The position numbers were made by a program, and so were the translations under genes. From Lophius americanus (lineage: Eukaryota; Chordata; Actinopteri; Lophiiformes; Lophiidae), in contig JBBDHG010000116.1 in the NCBI GenBank assembly GCA_037951165.1, positions 707,001 to 771,000 on the forward strand: a stretch of 64,000 bases of DNA, written 5' to 3'. Positions 1 to 12,600 of this stretch are shown one piece after another. The notes below the pieces were generated by a model. It did no database searches, had not been told where the DNA came from, and saw only the letters and a program-made list of their open reading frames with translations. The first letter of the stretch is position 1; every line of letters starts with the position of its first letter.

Positions 1-1127
1 ACCGGGACAACACTGAAACACAAGGCATGATCGGAAACAGACCTTATGCAGATTCCAGTTTTTCCTGTGAAACACCATCAGTTGTCTGATGCCTGACCGT
101 CAACCTTTACCAATCAGATTAGATCTGAACGTAAGGGTGACATTTACCGAGGAACATCCATAACCACAGCGCCGTGGCGCTTAGACAGATCACATGAGGA
201 CGGTTTGACATTTGAATATCATTGACAAGAAGAAACTCTTTGAAAGATTGTGTCTCCTCTTTTAGACATAAACACAGGTGTAATTTATTTATTTTTAAAC
301 TACATTGTAGTCTTTTGTTGTCAACAACGTCAATGTACAGTAACATTAAGAATTTGATGACATCATTATCTGGTATGAGTGAGAATACATCCTCCATCAC
401 AGCTGACAGGAACCGATTTAAACTAGTCAGAGTTTATGACTGATTAGCAGTCAGTGATCATCTGTGATCCATAATAATTAATAGTGATCATTACTAATGA
501 TTCATGATCAATGGTAATCACCACTGATCAATAGTGATGATCCATGATTAATAGTAATCCCCAGTGATCAATAGTAATCAGTGATCACCGATGAGCAATA
601 TTCATCATTAAGGATCACTGTGGATCATTACTGATGAGGGATCATCAGTGATTTGCGAGAATTGTTCTTTCATTCATTATCAATAAAAATCTAAGTCATC
701 AGAATGGATTAAAAACCAATGCCCTGAGTCTGATGACCAGGGTGTTGTTGACGGGGGTATTAATAATGGCGACACTGACCTTCCTCCTGCACTGGTGTCT
801 CTGGCAGCTTCTGGTTTTTGGACATTTGGAGTCACACAGGTACTCTTTATGACACGGCATCAACTTCCTGTATTTACCACAGCGGCACTCCTTCTCCACC
901 TCCTGATACACAAACCGATTCAGAATGTTTATGTGCGAGTGTGTGAGAATGTTAGTGTGTGTGAGAGTGTGTGCTGTCTGTGACCTGTCTGCAGGTCTCA
1001 CAGGTCCCTCGGTGACACCTCATTGAACAGGTGTGTTTTCCACATGACAGGCGGCGGTCACAGGTGTCGCCACATGGTGACACTTCTTCCGTGCATGGCA
1101 GAGATGACTCTAGACACACAAACGCAT

Positions 1128-1174
<47 letters not shown>

Positions 1175-4100
1175 CGTATACGCATTTAGAATAAAACAAC
1201 AGAAAGATAGACACCAGAGAGGTATTTCAGAAAGCGGACTTAGTGGAAACAAAATAAGTTAAGCACTTTGTCAGATCCATGGTAACTTACTCAGGGAACC
1301 TATCCTACTCACTGTCAGGTTTACTTGAACTAACACTGAGTTTGTTCTCGACTCCGCACCATTCTGAGTCCTAGGTAGGACCGTCAGGCGCAATGTGTCT
1401 GTTTTTCATGTTGTATGATAGATTCACTTCACGTTTTGATTACCTGACTTGTCTGAATGAAATTCTCAGACCGTGTAAGTCAAACATCGCACACTGCTGT
1501 TATCTGCCGAATCCAAGCAAAGACTTTGCGTTGATTTCAGTTGTTTTTTTTAATGAAAGGGAAGCTTTTTTAACAACCTGGTTGAATACTTGGTATTGAA
1601 ATTCTTTCCTCCTGTGCCAGTTTTCTCTCTAATGATTTTCCATTTCTTTTTTTTTGATTACATTTATTCTCTTGATCGAACTAAAACTTATAGCTTAAAT
1701 GGCGTGAAGCTTGGCGACTGGGGTCAACTCAGACTTCAGGGTAAAACAATAAAAGTTTATTTAACCGGCTTTCAGGAATAAACATATTTGTGTGAAAGTG
1801 TGTTGGGGGTCTCACTGGTTTTGCCACATGGACAGCTGCGGCTGACGGAGCGAGGACATGGAGGACAGACTCCATCGTGACATAAAACTTCACAGGTGTG
1901 ATTCCCACAGAAAAGGGCAGATCCACACACCTGAGGATGATGACATCACAGTTAATGAGACACATAGTGGCAACATGTATCAAGTTTTGATCCTATGATC
2001 CGGGTGGTTTTACCTGTTGACAGGACCACTGAGGGCTGACACACGGTCTCTCTGCTGTCTCTCGACCACACACACACCTCTGGAGGCTGACCCTCGGACA
2101 GGGGGAGCACTCTGACACACACAGACACACAAACAGACACACAGGGGAGTTAGTCAGCCTGGTTTACCTGTGTGCGGCGTTTACTTGTGTGCTTCTTTAC
2201 CTGCATGACAAAGTTGTTTACAGGTGTGCTGCTTACAGCCTAACAACCTTCCACACAGCTGCTGACATGACCAGGGCTGGAGACACACAAATACACATAC
2301 ATAAATCTGTAAATCACCTTAGAGCATTACTGACTGGGGGATTCCCCATGTGGCAGAAGAAAGGTAGGGATTACCTTGTTGCTACAGCGACGGGGGAGGG
2401 CCTTGGCTTGGCCACACATGCAAGAAACAGACACCATCTTTGGACATGGAGGGCAGGGACCTAAAAAATGTAAAGAAAAATAAAGATAATTCCCATTCCT
2501 CTTTGGAGAATTAAAGAAATGTAAACCACACCTCCATTTCGAAAAATTAAAAAATACCAGTCGTTATAACAAAGCCAAAATCAATTTGTGTAACTGAGAT
2601 TTGTCAGCTTGCACTGGAATTTGTTTGTGCTCCCCTTTTGGTTCCTCGTAGTTTGTCTAATTAAACCTTCAGTCAGATTACTCCCTGCTTATTGGTCCAT
2701 AAATCATATGAGAGGTCAGGTGTGGTTACCAGGGTGACAGAGCAGCAGACAAGTGTGACCACAGGTGGGTTTGAGCTCTTTCTGACAGACACCGCCACAA
2801 GAGTGAGGAGCCAACCAGGGATCAGCAGGAGGATCCTGTAGTTTCCCACAGAAACACATGTACCTGAACCCAACGAGATGAAGAACAAATGTTTGCAGCA
2901 TTACTTTCTGTTAATTCCTTCATCTGAGGCATATCAGAATAAAACTAAAGAACAGACGTTCTCTGTCCGTCCGTCTGTTCGCCTTTTATTCTTCTTTTTT
3001 CAGGTGTTCCCTGCAGGATTCGCTAAAGGTGTTTCTTTTTTTTTTTTTCATCTCTCCCTGTCCTCTGGATCTTCATCTATCTCAACTTCCAACTGCATGT
3101 CCTCTCTTTCCACATCAATGAACCCTCTCCTCGGCCTTCCCCTTCTTTCTCCTGCCCGGCAGCTCCATCCCTAGCATCCTTCTACCAATACCAACATTAT
3201 AAAACCTTCCACCACTATGCCTCCTTTTCCCGTATCAGAACTATCTCAATCTGGCTTTTATTAGGATTGAAAATCAGAACTTTGAAGTGACCTTGTCTGA
3301 ACTGACCTTCAGAACACTCTTCTTTTGAAAAAAACCCACCTCTGTCTCTTTCAAGCCTGACCTTTATACTGAAAGTTTTAGCTCTGTATGAAGGATAGTA
3401 ACCCCCCCTGGTGGACAGCAGCTCTAGTGTCACATCATTTCAGACTGACAAAACCTTATCATATTTATGAGAAACTGTCCCTGGTTGACAGAGGCTCATT
3501 TACCAGAGTCTACAGGGACGGATCTACCAAAGTTCCCTCGTGGTTCCAGGTGTGCTGCAGTTATTCTAACATCAAATTTGCTCCATGAGTTGAAGGTTCT
3601 GCTCCATACCTGTTGGGGGTGGCGGTGGGTGGGTATTCAGCGCGGCACTTTGGACTGTGGAGATAAAATGAATACATTTTCTACATTAAAACCTCTGACC
3701 GCAGAGGTGGAGCTTTGACTCCTAATAGGTCAAACTGAAGCTCCATGATCTTCTAAGATTGATCATCATAATAAACGCATAGAAAAAGTTCTCACCAAGG
3801 CCACGGATGCTGCCTCTGACCAAAGTCTTCATCTGTGACTGAGGAGATGAGAAAGACCGAGTCTTTTGCCCACTTCTGGATACACGGCAGGTGGAAGAGA
3901 GAGAAGCAACTGGAGCAGCTCCATACCTGGACGAGAGAGAGACACCTAATGACATCTAGCTTACATTATTTTATATTTGCAATGACATTTAGCTGATTTT
4001 GCTTTTATACTTGTAACTGCACATTTGAACTTGAATACAGTAGTTATCTCTACCACCCTTTCTTTGTGATATATTGTGATATTAGTTTGTGACTCGTGTT

Positions 4101-5000
4101 CTTTATCTAATCACATTGTGTTAGTACCTGAATCGTGAATACTTGTAAAATGTGTTTTTGGCCGATTTTAACTCCATATATCTGCAGCGCTGGTTGAAGA
4201 CATGCAAACGTTACTTTTAGCATACGTGGGACCAAACAGTGAGGATCAGGTGCCAGGCCTGAATCCCAGGACTCTGTTCTGTGGTTATAGACCCTTGTGT
4301 TTGGATCTGTCCTTAAGGCGGTGATCATTGATTGGTGGATTCCATCATGAGATGCCGATCGGTGAATGGTGGATACAGTCATGTGACTTACCACCTGTGT
4401 CCTCTTGACGGAGGCAATGCAGATCAGACAGGTGAGTGCTCCAGACTGGAAGAGGTCACTGACGTACTGGCCGGTTCTGACCAGACCTGTGGCATCACCA
4501 CCTGGAGACAGACACACCCATACAGTTAGGAGTTATGCAATGTGGCGCTGCCATCGCTAGGGTAACTGCAGGCTCACCTGTCTGATTGGTGTATGATGTG
4601 AAGGTTGATGCTAGGATTTTCCCTCTCTTTCCATGCTCAGGGTTTACATCATCATCGTCATCATCATCATCATCAGAGGAGGAGGAACTAATGTGGCTCT
4701 CCATCAATCGCTGAACAGCAGCCTGGTTGGACTTCTTGATTTCCTCAAATTTTAACTGAACCTCCACACCTGTCAATCACAGTGGCACAGTCAACGGACC
4801 AAGAGGAAGTGTTATATGACCTGCAGAAGGGTTCCACTCTCACCCCTCAGAGGTTCAGATGTGGACCTCCCTCCTCGTCTTGACTCCCCTGCTCCTCCGG
4901 GCCTCTCTTTTACTTGTTGCAGAGGATGTGACCTTTCACCCTGACCGTCCTGACTACTTCGGCCACGCCCCCTTCCTTGCTGTCGCCAGGCAGGTTCCAT
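1..5000 (-). CDS. nfxl1: NFXL1, NF-X1-type zinc finger protein-like 1 (5' part, 13 exons)
   Basis: Exons on the minus strand in transcript order: 5000-4844, 4769-4578, 4501-4392, 3926-3796, 3654-3610, 2863-2730, 2460-2375, 2261-2201, 2111-2014, 1930-1816, 1109-985, 902-780 and 12-1. They sum to 1389 bases, exactly 463 codons in one frame. The start is MEPAWRQQGRGRGRS, as in vertebrate NFXL1. Exon 2 carries a Ser tract and nine Asp. Exons 3-5 encode the RING/PHD-like domain (CLICIASVKRTQ, then CxxCFSLFHLPCIQKWAK, then WPCPKC). From exon 6 on, successive NF-X1 fingers follow the CG-x4-CGxHxC-x3-CHxGxCxxC pattern. The last 12 bases of the window (plus 1-12) encode CCPG, the start of the next finger after RRK, so the C-terminal half lies outside. 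NFX1-family proteins bind DNA through these fingers and the RING-like domain suggests E3 ligase activity; the biology of NFXL1 itself is little known. Identification is firm; exon ends are hand-called. Confidence 0.95.
1131..1170. repeat. (CA)n microsatellite in an NFXL1 intron
   Basis: An uninterrupted CA run of about 20 units lies just upstream (in transcript sense) of the NFXL1 exon at 985-1109. On the minus strand it is a (TG)n tract adjoining the acceptor region. Confidence 0.95.
4649..4675 (-). repeat. In-frame CAT/ATC repeat encoding a poly-Asp tract in NFXL1
   Basis: An interrupted trinucleotide run inside NFXL1 exon 2 encodes nine consecutive Asp after five Ser. The acidic Ser/Asp stretch exists in the family at this place, but the length here is made of nearly pure repeat, so it may be polymorphic. 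Confidence 0.8.
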
Positions 5001-5526
5001 GGCAACCACCACTGAATTCCTGCAGTTGTGGGCGGAGACATAATTTCTTTTCAAGATAAAAAAAAAAATCTGGAGTGGAAGTGTAATTGAAAAAGACAAA
5101 CACTTTAAGCTGGTTCAACCGAATTAACACCTGATTTCAACTCTTTAAAAATTGAGTTAACATGATTACCAGCTGAGTTGACCTAATATAAAAAGGAAGA
5201 TTGTTTGAGCTTAACAACCCTTTACAGACATTAAATGTTAGATCAACCGACATTTTACGTCACGCCTCACGGGGACTTGTCGGCTAAACGCGTGTTTATT
5301 CCGTATAAACGTCACACACCGTCATATTAACGGTGAACTGTTGTTACCCGGCTAGCTAGGCTAAGCTAACTCACGCCAAAACAAGCTTTAAAAGGAGCTG
5401 AAACAAACGTCAAAACTAATATACGTCATTATCACAGTATAATTGTCCATCTGGGCTACGATGCAGGAAGACTTGAAGAAAAAGACAAATAATTAAGTAA
5501 TTTAAGAAGCTTTATGTGAAACACAC

Positions 5527-5700
5527 CTCAGCAGCTCGGAGCTGCAGTGAATTCTGAAGCTTCGCTGTCAGTCGCGCTAGGCATGCCGGTACGTCTAGTC
5601 CTAAAATACCGGTATGTAGAGATCTCTAGCAGACGAAGGACTACTAGTCCCACAATGCACACATCGTAGAGAGTGCGACGTGTCAGCGACAGAGAGGTAT
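5527..5700 (-). promoter_or_regulatory. Probable NFXL1 5' noncoding exon and promoter, with a ZNF143-like site
   Basis: A good minus-strand donor (GCTGAG then GTGTGT) ends at 5527, and an acceptor (CTGCAG) sits at 5020 just before the start codon, so a noncoding first exon is likely. Upstream of it, 5640-5659 reads ACTACTAGTCCCACAATGCA, close to the ZNF143/STAF consensus that marks many housekeeping promoters. The stretch has several CpGs. No TATA box is evident. The transcription start is inferred, not seen. Confidence 0.45.
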
Positions 5701-6389
5701 GCTTCAGTTATAGTCCGAAACAAAAAAAAGAGAAAAAAAACCCTTCCAATAAATAAATAAAACATATTCATAGCTTAAGTTTTTTTTGTGAAGTTAAGCA
5801 GTGACTTACGTAAAAATGATGAAAAAATGTTTGAGAAATTTTGCTGTAAAGGCAAATACAAATAGTATAATCCTGTCTGATTTTGAATGTTAGGATTTCA
5901 TGAAGGCTCATTTTGAGTAATTCGTTTTCATCGTTAGTTTAATCTTTATTTTAACCCAGATATTTGTGACCCATACACTGATTTGTGAAGGGGTCCCAAA
6001 AATGGATAAGTAGGAAGTAGGAAGGATTGTGTCAGGTAGGCCATGCGACGAAAAACCTATGCCTCAATATGCGGCACACAGAAATGATTCCAAACAGTAT
6101 CTGTTGGGGACCAGGCTTATAAAGACCTCTATTAACACTGTTAGCCAGATGGATGCCGGTAGCAACTTTTGACAGAAACAGGTGATCCGCTGTGGCAACC
6201 CTGTAATGGAACATCCGATGGGCAAAGGAGTTTTCGTCTTCACTTTGAAGTCTTATATTGAAAATTAATTTATAAGCTTTAATGTGAAATCTTATTTTGA
6301 AGGTTAATAGATGCCGTGGGTCTGGACTTCCTTGTCGGTTTTAGTTCAGCTTTGGGAGAATAAAAGAAGCAGGTTCTGATCTTCCATAT
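5701..6389. other. NFXL1-CNGA1 intergenic spacer
   Basis: No coding exon is recognised between the NFXL1 promoter and the CNGA1 3' end. It is AT-rich and holds one interspersed-repeat fragment, described at 6000-6230. Confidence 0.6.
6000..6230 (+). mobile_element. RTE-type LINE or derived SINE 3'-end fragment
   Basis: The segment ends with GTGATCCGCTGTGGCAACCC, the closing phrase typical of RTE-like fish LINE tails (compare GCCGCTGTGTCGACCCCTGG in the copy at 58296-58667). The preceding 200 bases look like a diverged member of such a family. No terminal repeat or target duplication was found. Confidence 0.4.
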
Positions 6390-6398
6390 AAAATACCT

Positions 6399-6409
6399 TT
6401 TATTTTATT
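6399..6409 (-). terminator. CNGA1 polyadenylation signals
   Basis: Two overlapping plus-strand TTTATT hexamers (AATAAA on the minus strand) lie about 285 bases downstream of the CNGA1 stop codon at 6692-6694. They give a short, plausible 3' untranslated region. Confidence 0.6.
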
Positions 6410-6691
6410 GTGACACTTCCTGATTCTGATAAAGCAGTGATGTGATTGGCTACAGAAGCCCTAAGATGTAAACTTACAGGAGGAATCTGATGACCTTGGA
6501 CCTTTGCTGGCTCTAAAACAACTCTACAACCTGAGGTTGTGATCATTACAAGAACATCAATACATTCTCCCTCTCGGTCGCCCTCATGCAGGAAGTGGCA
6601 TCGTTGTTGACCATGCCTTGAATGAGGTGATCTCATGTGATGTGACATCATAACCAGGCACCCCTGTCCTGCTCCTTTTTGGGGTGGCCTA

Positions 6692-9600
6692 CTATTTCTT
6701 CTCCCCCTCTTTTTCGGTTGTCTCAGGTGTTGCCTGGGGCGGAGCTTCTCCTGGTGGTGGTTGAATAAGCCTCCTTTCCAGCCACGTGACCCTGTGTTTG
6801 AGTTTGCTATGCGTAGCCTCGTTTTCAGCGAGCAGCCGGGCGTAACGTGTTTGCAGGGCATCCAGCGTGCTTGTCATCCGCTCCACCTTTTCCTCTATTT
6901 CTTTGGGATCGGGGCCCTGCGCTGCCACCTACAGGACCAGATTGGGTATTACGAGAGAGTGACAGTTTGGATGTTTGTGGGGGCATCAGGTCACATAACC
7001 TCACCTCCAGGTCCAGCAGGCCATCCTTCATCAGGATCTGCCTCCCCTTCTCCTCCAGCAGAGCCTTAGCATCCGGATACTCTGTTAGCGCCTCCATCAG
7101 GTCGTCTTTAGAGAGGCAGAAGAGGTCGGAGTAGCCAATGCTCCGTATGTTGGCAGTCCTCCGGTTTCCTGCTTTACTTCCTACCGGAAGGTAACATGGT
7201 ACAACTTAAATGGACTGTACTCCCAAAAGACAAACACTCACAAAATGTAGCATTGAAGATATAAACATTACCCGGCATGACATCCATCCCTCCATCATCC
7301 ATCAATTAATTATTTCATACATCCGTCCATCCATCCATGCATCCATCAGGATGGGAGACAGGGGACAACCTTGATGGATTCAAACATAATATGTATGGTA
7401 CTGTAGTGACAGGGCCGTGATTGTCCTGGTACCACATCTTAACAAGTACTTGATTTCATCTAGCAGTACCCATGTATGCTAACGCTTTTAGGGCGACAGT
7501 GACTCAGTTGGTAAGCGGTCCACTTATCTGAATGTCGGTGGTTCTGTCCCCTGCCACTGAAGTCCACATGTCGAAGTATCCTTGAGCAACATACTGAACC
7601 CTAAGCTGCTCCCTAAGGGTCCTTTAAGGGTGCTGAAGTCATCAGGGTTTGACATTTTACCTTTGATGGCCAGGATACTGATCTCTCCAAAGTAACTTCC
7701 ATCGCTCAGGACCACAAATTGCTTGATCCCGTCATCAGCTACCACTGCCAGCTTCCCCTCTTTGATGATATACATCTCGCGGCCGATGTCGCCTTTCTTG
7801 CATATGTAGTCTCCTGGACTGTAGACCTGAGGCTGCAGCTTGAGTACCAGCTCCACCAGCAGACCTGCCTCGCAGTCTGCGAAGATCTGGACCTGCACCA
7901 GGACACAACACAGTTTTTACAGGTTCAGGTTTAGAACCAGGAAAACTCCACGTTGTGGGGGCAGACCTTCTTGAGGGTGTCCAAGTGAACGTTGATGGCG
8001 ATCTCAGCTCTCAGTTTGTCAGGCAGGCACTTCAGCACCTCCCTCTCATCCACTGCCTTCTTATTGGTCCACAGGAAGTCAAACCACTTGATTACCCGCT
8101 TCTCCAGGTCCTTGGTGACCTGCAGGGATGGGAGCACAAGGGGTCAAAGATTACAATTAAAGTGCAACACCTGTAACCTGCAAGAAATTAATCCTTAATT
8201 CAGGACTGTGGGATTCTGGGTTTAGATTATAGCTTACTTCGTGTTGGGTTTAGGCCTTAACTAACTTCCTGTTAGTTAACTTCTTTTTGCGACTCACTGA
8301 CCTTTCGGAAGCTCATGTACTGCTTGATGGCATCGATACGAGCCTGGAAGTCGGCTCTGGCAGCGTTCATGTTGGTGATCATGGAACCAACGTTACCAAC
8401 AATGGTTGCAAAGATCAAAACACCCACCTGGAGAACAACAGAATAGAAGATGAGAGGGAGATGGAGGAAGGAGGGACCCGCACCACAGTTATCACATAAC
8501 CAGATTAGAGGAGCCCTCTAACCAAATATTATTACCAAGACACAACGTCTCTTCATTCATCGCTGGACAGCATTGGTTGGTTGGTTGGTTTGCTGGTTAG
8601 CTATTTAGTTATTTGATTTGTTGGACGGTTGGTTGGTTAATCGTTCAGTTGGTTGGTCAGTTGATTGTTTTACTTGGTGTAATTTGGTTATAAGGTTGGT
8701 TGGTTTGTTGGTTACTTGTTTGGTCTAATCTTTGCCTTTGACTCTTACTTCTTCTAGATTATGTATTTGCCTACTCCACACTGGATCATTTCTTCATCTT
8801 GGACTTAACCGTCATTTTCTTTGTAGCGTAAAGTTTGTATTATTGAATTCCTGATCCTGCACCGGAACACGACTAACCTCTTGGTTCTGTATTTGGGTCA
8901 ACTCTGAAACATTGCTTCCATGGATCTTTTATTGTGTAAAGCCATCTTATCCACAATTCCATTTAACAGGAAAACCAACCATGAAGCCACACCCACCAGG
9001 AAGTCGGTGACCACAAACAAGTACTCGGAGTTCTCCACCGGTGGCGGAGTCTCTCCTATGGTGGTGAGGGTCAAGGTGGACCAGTACATGCTGTAGGCAT
9101 ACTTCCTCACCAGACGCCCAAACTCTGGATCGGATGGGTCAGGATACACAAATCTGTCAGCACCAAAACCTGGAGGGACCAGAAGAGACAGGCTTATTTA
9201 AAGATCGGATCCCCGGAGGAGTGGAGCTAAGTCTAAACCAGGACCACAAGGCTCACCAATGGCCTTGGAGAAGGAGTAGTAGAGGCAGGCGTTCCAGTGG
9301 ATGATGATGACGATGTACATAACCAGGTTGGAGATCCGGAGAGCGTTGGGGTAGTTGGTCCTGGTCTCCGTCCTCTGGAAGAACTCCAGCATCCTGTGGG
9401 TACAGGATATGATGTTTTATGGTTCAAGTTGAATAATGCTAGACAACGTAAGCTATGATAGCTGAAATTAGCTAACGCTAGCTATGATAGCTCAAATAAG
9501 CTAAAGTTAACAACAATTGCTGAAATTAGTTAGCTGTGATAGCTCAAGTTAGCAAATGTTAGCTATGATTTATGATCTTGGCTAATGCTAGCTATGATAG

Positions 9601-12600
9601 TTGATGTTTGCTAATGTTGGTTATTATAGCTGAAGTTATCTCATGTTAGTTATGATAACTGAAGCTAACTAACTCATGTTAGCTATAATAGCAGAAGTTA
9701 GCCAATGTTAGATATGTGTCATTGTGGGAGTAGCCTGTTTCATGCTGTTGAGACTCCACCCCTCCTGATGACCTGAATGAGGGTCCACCAAAGACTTCGC
9801 CCTGGTCCCTGGTACCTGTTAAACCTGAAGAGCTTGTTGAGGCGGATCTCTGGGTATGAAGTTCCGAAGACAAGGAACATGAGATCAGTGGGAACCATGG
9901 AGGCCAGGTCCAACTTGAATTGGAAGCTGGTCATATAGCGCTTACGGAGCTTCTCTTGGTCCTTCACCAGCAGACCCTGTTCCAGGTAACCTGGACAAAC
10001 ACACACACAGGTTCTCATGTGGGCTCAGTGATGCGTGTGAGGTGTAATCGGTTCTGACTCTTACCGGTCCTGGTCCTGAAGATCATGTCAGCGACATAGC
10101 TGAGATCTGAGAGAAAGTCTATAAAGAACCAGAAGACCAGGTAGTCGCTCTGAAGCTCCTCAAAACACGCCCTAAAATAGAGATAAAGTACAACATACAC
10201 CTCTAGAATTGAGTCTGACAGACCCGGTAGTCAACCAGACCACTGACACTGATAGAACCAAACCTGGTCCACCAGACCCTGACATTAATAGAACCAAACC
10301 TGGTCCACTAGACCCTGACATTAATAGAACCAAACCTGGTCCACTAGACCACGGACATTGATAAGACCACCCTGGTAGTCCAGGGTTAGGTTTAAGTTTC
10401 AGGTAGATCTCATGTGGGTCGTGTGTAGGTGGTACCGGGCTATGATCAGGGTCCAGTTGTACATGACGGGGATGGTTATGAAAAACAGCCAGTAGTAGTA
10501 GGTGTTTCCAGCGGGATCTATGACCGTGATCTCCTTCGGACTGAGGAAAACAGAAAAACATCTGGTTTGTCTCCGTTGGAACTACAAACAGAACCTGAAT
10601 TATCCAAGTCATGGGTCAACCTACGGTTCCACTTTGGCCTTCTCTTTCTCTTTCTCTTCTTTCTCTTTCAGTTTCTTCTCCTTCTCCTGCCTCTCCTTCC
10701 TGTAAGAGAAGAACCATATCATCTCCATCAGAACTGAGTTTCAGGTTTTAAACAATTCATGATGATGTGGGTTGACCTTTCCGAAGTCAGGCTCAAAGGT
10801 TCAGATGGGGGCTATTGGGTCAGTGGTTTGGAATTGCTTCCTGTAAAATTAGCATTACACTAATATCACGGCCGTTATCATAACCCGCTAATGTCAGGAC
10901 GGTCATAGCATGCCATACTAATATCAGGTTGGTGCCACCTTTTTGCGCGTATGTTGGGAGGGTGCTAGCACATTGTGCTAATGTCATAGCAGTGCTAATA
11001 TGCCATGTTAATTTCAGGATATTTGTAGTATGTCATGCTAATATAAAGACAGTGCTGGTATGCCTGGCTGATATCAAGATGTTATTAGCATGTGGCACTA
11101 ATATCAGCACGGTACTGGCATGCTGTGCTAATATCAGGACATTGCTAGCATGCCATGCTAAAACATGAAACCAATAGCATATCATGCTAAAATCAGGACA
11201 GTGCCAGCTTATTGGGCTTATGTCAGAACGATGCTAGCATTTTTGTAATAATGTCAGGATAGTGCTAGCATGTCATGCTAATGTTGGGAAGGAGCTACCG
11301 GATTCTGCAAATATTGGGGTGGTACAAGCATGTTCGACTAATGAGTCCGCTGTTTATACTTTTGTTTGAGGACTCCCTGAGCTTCCAAATTATCATAACC
11401 AGATCTAGCAAAAACTTGCAAGCTTACTGAAAAAGGCTTTTGCTAGAATGCTAAGCACTTGAAAAAAACCTAATGCTAACATATCAACCTGTTGAAAAAA
11501 GCCAACGCTAACTTACCGTTTTCCCGAAAACAATGAATGCTAACATCGTATTTTCCTGACACCTATTAATGCAAACATGCTTTCCTCCTGAAAACAACCA
11601 ATTTTAACATGCAATCCTCCAGGAAACAATGGATATGATATCCTCTGAAAAGAACTAATGCTAAGATGTTGAAAAAAGCCAATGTAAACATGCTATCCTC
11701 CTGGGAACAGCTAATGCTAACATGCTAACCTGTTCAGATCAACCACTGCAGACAGATTTAAAAACTCACTCCTTCTTCTCTTTCCTCTCTTTCTTCTCCT
11801 TCTTGCTCTTTTTTTTCTTCTTCTCCTTCCTGGATAACAAGGAGAATATTTAAAATCAGAGGTCAAAGGTCAGACACAAAGAGAGGTTACATGGTCTTAC
11901 TCCTCATTATTGTTGCTGTTGTTGACGTTGAAGAGAACTCCTCGCCTGGTTTTCTGAGTGGCTCTGAAACAAAGATCAGAAACAACAGTCACTTTTAAGC
12001 TTAGACTGAGCTTCAGCTAGAACTTACAGTAACTACTGGGTCAGTTCAAGAACCTTGTGACCTTGTGAAGAACCTTGAATCTGCCTCAATGAAATCTGCA
12101 GCTTCTCAAGGACCAATAGAACTTTATCAAGGATCGCCAGAACATCCCCACGGGCTCCTCAAAACCCCTGAAACCTCAGAAATATATATGGATCCCTGCA
12201 AGCCAACGATTTACCATAAAAAAACACTTTAAACATTCACAAGAACTCAGGATCGTAGGATCTCATAAAGCTAACCTACAAACCTCTACTTAAAAGCTTA
12301 AAACTTCCTTAGGAACCAAAGAAACTTCAAATTGACATGTCAGACCTCTTCCAAGACCCCAAGAACCTCTTCAAGAGCTTCTCTTAATACCTTTCATTAA
12401 GTTAAAGGAAACCCAACAACCATATAATAACGTCTAGAGCACTTTAAGCGCCCTTAGTCAAATGAAGTACCACCAGAACCTCATAGAGGATCCTTCAAAC
12501 TACCTTAAGTACTGCAGAAGCACCTCCTTGTCCTCTCAAGAATCCATAAAACACCTTTAAGTTGGCATTCGAGCTCCTTAAATACACACAAAACCTTAAA

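Noticed and set aside
4991..5005. X-box-like GTTGCCATGGAACC at the NFXL1 start codon
   Set aside because: It deviates from the RFX consensus and overlaps the ATG context; probably coincidence.
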